Positions 57,531-64,000 of a stretch of 64,000 nt of DNA are shown one piece after another; the stretch's first letter is position 1, and every line of letters starts with the position of its first letter. The notes beneath the pieces were generated by a model. It was not told the origin of the DNA, did no database searches, and saw only the letters and a program-made list of their open reading frames with translations. Made by a program: the position numbers and the translations under genes. Where the stretch lies: assembly GCA_024760905.1 (NCBI GenBank), contig CM045733.1:40087501-40151500 (forward strand), given 5' to 3'. The stretch comes from Plotosus lineatus. Its lineage: Eukaryota; Chordata; Actinopteri; Siluriformes; Plotosidae.

Positions 57531-57836
57531 CTAGGCCTTCTGCCTGGTAGTTCCAACCTCAGCATCCTACTACCAATATATTTACTATCCCTCCTCTGTA
57601 CATGTCCAAACCATCTCAATCTAGCCTCTCTGACTTTTTCTCCAAAACCTCTTACATGTGTTGTCCCTCTGATGTGCTCATTCCTGATCCTATGCAACCT
57701 TGTTACTCCCAAAGAGAACCTCAACATTTTCATCTCTGCTACCTCCAGCTCTGCCTCCTGTCTTTTCTTCAGTGCAACTGTTTCTAAACCATACAACATC
57801 GCTGGCCTTAGCACCTCAAATCGTCTTGTACACTTT
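57531..57836 (-). pseudogene. RTE LINE internal fragment
   Basis: The minus-strand frame reads MLRPAMLYGLETVALKKR, EMKMLRFSLGVTRL and RWFGHVQRRDSKYIG, ending at LELPGRRP. It corresponds to the region after the RT core. Both the RT core and the 3' end are missing. It differs from the other copies in several residues (for example KKRQEAE), so it is an older or different subfamily copy. Confidence 0.85.
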
Positions 57837-58320
57837 AAAGGTACAGTATTTACATTTGCAAATTACATAGTGTGCTTAAGTAAAAGTTTTTCGTAACGTA
57901 ATCGTTGAAATATATGGAATCGGAAACTTCGGACAATCGGGTACTTCAGAACAGTGTTCCCCCCTATTAGTCCATTAAACCGAGACATGAGTGTATTCAT
58001 GATTAAATTAAAAAATAATAATTTTTGTACTGTAATAATATTTATGAATAAATAAAGTGCTTAGGCTCCTTACTAGAAGCTAGAGAAGATGCAGGGCATT
58101 TGAGTGACATCATAGAGCTTAAATAATCATTAAAAACACACAAGAAAAAAACGTGAGTTCACAATTCAAGCAATCACGTTGATGACATGTGCGCGAAGGA
58201 GGAAAAAAAGGTGTACACATCATCTGCAACCAATCAGCAGGAGGGAGAAACAAAAGCTCTCAGCCATTGGCTAAATTTGAATCACGTACGAGTAATGTCG
58301 TGATGATACATATGTATAAT
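57837..58320 (-). mobile_element. Tigger-like MITE remnant
   Basis: The minus strand shares GGCTGAGAGCTTTTGTTTCT, CCCTCCTGCTGATTGG and AAGCTCTATGATGTCACTCA with 8919-9144. The part at 57880-57960 (TTTTTCGTAACGTAATCG, CGGACAATCGGGTACTTCAG) looks like a pogo-type terminal region. Exact ends are not visible. Confidence 0.5.
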
Positions 58321-58351
58321 TTGCCGGGTCTGCTGCTGATGCAGTAGTGGG

Positions 58352-58603
58352 GCCAGTGGCGTAGTGGCTGGGTGCTGGGCTGATGATCGGGAGGTTGTTC
58401 GTTGTGTGTTAGACCCCCACTGTGCTGAGACCCCTGGCGAAGGTCCTAACCACAAGTGTGGTAACCTGCGATGGACTAGCGTCCCATCCAGGAGGAGTTG
58501 TACTCGTAGTCGCTTCACGCTACAGAAACCGGGGATAAGCACCGGACTGATGAGCCACTGTGGTTCGGGTGTAAAAAGCCCAAAGGACTTTTACAAAGGC
58601 TGC
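58352..58603 (+). mobile_element. tRNA-derived SINE of another family
   Basis: The head reads GGGGCCAGTGGCGTAGTGGC with GGGCTGATGATCGGGAGGTT; the B box is decayed. It is followed by CTAGCGTCCCATCCAGGAGG, GTAGTCGCTTCACGCTACAG, AAACCGGGGATAAGCACCGG and CTGATGAGCCACTG. This order fits a SINE I recall from otophysan fish. No target duplication was read. Confidence 0.6.

Positions 58604-59811
<1,208 letters not shown>

Positions 59812-59896
<85 letters not shown>
59812..59896. repeat. (TG)n microsatellite
   Basis: A pure TG array of about 42 units. Confidence 0.97.
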
Positions 59897-59900
<4 letters not shown>

Positions 59901-60011
59901 TGATGGTTATTAATACAATCGTGTAAAGAAGCATTTGTCACTCAGGAGTTATTATTGTGTGTAAGGATGAGTAATGATCTCTCACTGTAAACATTTGGAC
60001 TATCATCCAAC

Positions 60012-60162
<151 letters not shown>

Positions 60163-60238
60163 GTAGAAACAGAGAAAGCAAGAAAAGGTAGGATATAATA
60201 TCAAAGAGAAAATTGAAAACATTGAAACATGATCAAAA

Positions 60239-60390
<152 letters not shown>

Positions 60391-60725
60391 AATGTTTCAA
60401 CTGAGAGAGGGAGAAGTAAGGTGATACACTTGCATATGTCCCAAATCCTTCTTTAAAAAACAACAACAAAACAACCTGTTTGTGATCTATGGCATGAAAT
60501 AATTATGGACAGAAGTGAAGAAAAGGAAGAAAGGAAACAGAAAGAAGAAAATGCATGGGAAAAAAAACAACTAAACAAGCACTCTATTAACATATGAAAA
60601 ATTGAAAATTAACTTAAACAAAGAATGAATCCAGCCAGTAAAAACGGAACAAATGTTACATTTCGTGATTAAAGCTGAAGAAGGACGCCTGGGTATATGA
60701 ACTTTAAAGGTCATGGGAAATCTTG

Positions 60726-60732
<7 letters not shown>

Positions 60733-60819
<87 letters not shown>
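60733..60819. repeat. (TA)n microsatellite
   Basis: A pure TA array of about 43 units. Confidence 0.97.
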
Positions 60820-60822
<3 letters not shown>

Positions 60823-63247
60823 TTTCACAACTAAAGTATTAAATTGGATTAAGTTAGTCTGAATAGCTGTGAAAATACAGCAAAACATCTAAAGGAATCT
60901 AAAGGACGTCGCTCATGATCTGCTGTTTACTTGCAAATTTTTTTGCAAAAGTATTCCACAGGAGACGGCACACAATGTACTTTTGGCCAAGCAACGGCTT
61001 CAGCTCTTCTCAATATGTTGAGACAAGGTAAAGGTGAAAGAACTACAAATGTTAATTTGTCTGTTAGTGCAACATCACAGGATCTGTGACAGCAATCGCT
61101 GAGGCTTGAATTGCAATTTCTAATACTGTAACTAATGTTCAGGATTTTCAGAATATAAACCATAAAACCTTCCTCTCCAGATTCTGATGTTCTGTTTAAT
61201 ATAATTCTAACAGATTTAATATATTTTCACATATTCTCGCTCCAAACAGCACAGTTAGTTTGGGTTGAAGTATGGATCTCAGTAATCTAGATAATAAAAT
61301 GCATAATTTCGCATGCAATATTCTGTGTTTAGAGAGTTTTGTGAGTTTGTATTCCAGACTCATTGTTTAATGCAAATGTACAAGTTAAGTACATAGACAG
61401 GTTGTAACAGCCACTGATAAAATAAAATCCAGTTTGTACTCACCCGCTACCATCTGTTCAGAACAGCAGGGTTTTTCAGTAGGTTAAATTCATTCTGCTT
61501 TTCTATCCAAACTAGTTTTTCTATATAAGTATTTGGGTGCTGCCGAAAAGAGTATTTCTGGTAATGAAACAATCATATTATAGCATAATGCCTTTTCAAT
61601 GGAATTTTAGAACTTATTTCTAATCAAGAAGAAGAAGAAGAAAAAAAAACACTTGCTAAACAAAAACATTTCCTCCAACTTCAAGTGTACGGCCACAGTG
61701 GTGGATATGCTCTTTGTGTTGCCTGTTAGCACGGACGTAACAACAGAATTGAGCTCATGGCTATAGAGCTTTGGAGTGCTGCTATAAAATGTGAAATGGT
61801 GCATGTTCTTCTCTACCTTCTCAGAAACTAACTGGATATATTTCAGATCAACATGTAGCATTAGCACAAACATGAACACTATCATGTCAACACTGCACTG
61901 AATGTTAGAATCAAACAAACAGAATCAAACAGACATACACAGAGCAGAGTGTAAAGCAAATAAGAGAAATAAAAGGCATAAATATGTGAAAAGCCAGGCA
62001 CTGATAGTCTGTTACTGTAACCACAGTAAAGTCGAACACCAGAGGCTGTTCCCTACATCTGGATCTAGTAGAACTTGTAAGTAGCAAACCACCGTGAAAC
62101 ATGTACATTGCTACAGTAATCCTTACAGGTACTATTGTCTGCTGAGCACTACTGTGGCTCTGCTGTAGATCATAGCAGAGATCTATTAATGATTGGAGCC
62201 AACTCATCTTACACTCTCTCCTTTACTCCAAAGCTCCACTGCTTTGTTTGAAGTACACCATCCTTCCTCAATCTATTCTTCCCCAAACACATCCCCAAAC
62301 TTTTCATGATGCTAGGATTGTAGACAAAGGACTCCTCCATGAAATGACCGGAACAAAGTTGTTAAGACATCTGGGTTATTTTCAGCATCAATAGTATCTA
62401 CTGGATTTTGTGTCCTAATAGTATATGAGTGTTTGGACTCAGCTTGATTTCCTTAAAACTGAGACTGCATGTTAATTGTTGGCTAAGTGTCTCTATCGTT
62501 GCTGGGGTTTGTAATCTCTCATTTGCTAATTTTAACTTTAACATCAGTTTTGTATTTATGCCTCCACAAATAATATAATATATTATAATTTGAGTTGGCT
62601 TTCCTGAAGTTTTCCAAACATGTGTTTTTCAAATGTAAATCATTGCAAAAAATTAAGCTTAATTTTTTTTAGATAGTATTTTTTTATGTTTTAAAAACAG
62701 GATATTTTAAATACATTTTCCCGGTCTTAAATAGCCGCTCTCCATATCTCTTCATTACAACCCCACTGTTTCCTCTCAGCAAGGCAGAATGACTAACCTG
62801 AACACTTTATACACTGCCGGGGTGTTTGCCATGTCCATGAATCACTGTTTTGATTGTCTATCAGCATGCCAGAACACTGGATATTGCCTTTTCTCATCTC
62901 AGTGCTCACCTATTTCTCTCTCCCTCGTCACGGGCTAGGCAGGTATCAGTTTGGTCTAAGAAAATGGGCTGTATTCAGACACGATAAATAGCACACTACC
63001 ATAGATCATTAACATGCTTATAGTGCATGCGCCAGCAGCTTGGAAGGCTTTAAATCAGAGATCCATTGGAATGGCAGTAAGCACTTCACTTTAAATCAAA
63101 CATTGGACCAGATCAATGAATGCCTCAGATATGTAAAAAGGGCACGGCCATGAAGCATTAATACACAATGACTCGTATCGCCTGATACACAGCGTTTATA
63201 ATCATTTAATATCCTATTTAAAATGCATTGAATGTACTCAAGATTCA
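60820..63247. other. Intron sequence, nothing recognised
   Basis: This is the longest stretch (about 2.4 kb) without an identified repeat. I looked on the minus strand for the NTRK3 juxtamembrane exon and for the alternative exons of the kinase-less isoform and found neither. A donor-like GTGAGTAC on the minus strand near 61450 is not preceded by a recognisable coding segment. Confidence 0.45.
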
Positions 63248-63418
63248 GTTCATTTTCTGTAACCGCTTAATCCTAATTAGGGTCGCGGGGAGGCTAGCAC
63301 CCATCCCAGCCAACTTCGGGCGAGGTGCAGAGTGACAACCTTGTGGAGAGTGGGACTCGAACCCCCAACCTTTGGATCAGCGATCCAACACCCTATACCA
63401 CTAAGCCACCGCTACCCC
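63248..63418 (-). mobile_element. Short SINE copy with 12-bp target duplication
   Basis: ACTCAAGATTCA occurs at 63236-63247 and 63419-63430. On the minus strand the head is GGGGTAGCGGTGGCTTAGTG with B box GGTTCGAGTCCC. It jumps after AAGGTTGTCACTCTGCACCT straight to the GCTGGGATGGGTGCTAGCCT tail and CCTAATTAGGATTAAGCGG. About 150 bp of the body present in 41457-41778 are missing, yet the target duplication is intact, so the short form itself was probably the transposed unit. Confidence 0.88.
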
Positions 63419-63430
63419 ACTCAAGATTCA

Positions 63431-64000
63431 ATGAATAGAAATAATAGACATAATATAGAAGAATAATAGACTAGATAGAAGTTACAAACTTTACTCCAAC
63501 CAACATTATTCCTCCTGCCTGTTATTTATGTTGTTTTAAAGAATGTTGGTAAGCTCAAAAAATAAAAAATGTTATAAACTTCATCATTACTATTTTTGAT
63601 GCTATGACTATGGCTTCAAACATTGGGATGCAAGACCTATGGGACTAAAATAAGTGACTCTCTTTGTTAAAAAAATAGATACCTCCATTATTATTATATA
63701 GAACATTCCAATATTCAGCTTCAAGGTGAAGTTTAGTTCAACTGAAGAGCCAAATATTTATGCTAAAAATTTTGTTCACTATAAGCAGGCATTCTTGCCC
63801 TGTGGCTGGCGAATACAGGCAATTCCTAATATAGCTGTACATTTGTCCTAAGACCAGAGTGGGCACCATTCATTCCACCATCCATTCCAAGACATGTATC
63901 ATCAATTCCATTTTTGGTACCTTCACCAGTGCCACCAGTAAATCTCCATGAACACCAATATCAATATTATCAATTCCACCATCAATTCCATAAACACCAT
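63431..64000. other. Intron sequence, nothing recognised
   Basis: The last 150 bp contain loosely repeated CACCA / ATCAATTCCA phrases (63870-64000), possibly the beginning of another diverged minisatellite cut by the window edge. Confidence 0.4.

Noticed and set aside
61440..61600. Possible minus-strand exon with GTGAGTAC donor
   Set aside because: The sequence before the donor has stops in the relevant frames and no resemblance to NTRK3 juxtamembrane or truncated-isoform sequence.

Overview
The window looks like a piece of a teleost fish genome. The only host gene I can recognise is the receptor tyrosine kinase NTRK3 (TrkC, neurotrophin-3 receptor), on the minus strand. Three consecutive coding exons of its kinase domain are present: ATP-binding loop exon 35475-35605, alpha-C/hinge exon 20799-20971, and catalytic-loop/activation-loop exon 17358-17601. 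Splice sites and codon phases agree across all three. The rest of the window is intron: at least 28 kb upstream of the first exon, 14.5 kb and 3.2 kb between exons, and at least 17 kb downstream. The preceding juxtamembrane exon and the last two kinase exons were not found and presumably lie outside the window. Teleost origin is inferred from the Tc1 load, the V-SINE-type and other tRNA-headed SINEs, RTE-type LINEs and very dense (CA)n/(TA)n/(CT)n arrays. I cannot name the species.

The intron sequence is a multilayered collection of mobile elements. The left part (1-17 kb) holds a LINE remnant, diverged minisatellites, a hAT-like element and a chain of non-autonomous DNA transposons with Tigger/pogo-like ends and TA target duplications; one is nested inside another at 12.2-13.6 kb. 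From 17 to 35 kb are the exons, a LINE fragment close to the exon acceptor at 20971, a minisatellite split by a Tc1 fragment that is itself split by a SINE, a young 5'-truncated RTE copy with an 18-bp target duplication, and an old LINE cut by a 1.6-kb Tigger element. From 37 to 50 kb are a Tc1 inside a hAT-like element, a Tigger composite containing an inverted duplication and another young RTE copy, and a long broken RTE copy. From 50 to 58 kb is a stack: Tigger start, then a LINE whose protein carries a restriction-like endonuclease domain, then a Tc1 with about 210-bp inverted ends, then a full-length RTE LINE with one open 999-codon frame. The last 6 kb are mostly microsatellites, one SINE and sequence I do not recognise.

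The most interesting signals are about retroelement mechanism. The RTE is probably recently active: one open copy plus two nearly identical truncated copies with target duplications. The two truncated copies begin within about 6 nt of each other. A tRNA-headed SINE carries a tail, and an internal block, that resemble this RTE, while sister SINEs with the same head carry a different tail. All three RTE copies that retain a 5' end abut (TA)n. I saw no operon, CRISPR array, structural RNA gene or intact host protein besides the NTRK3 exons.
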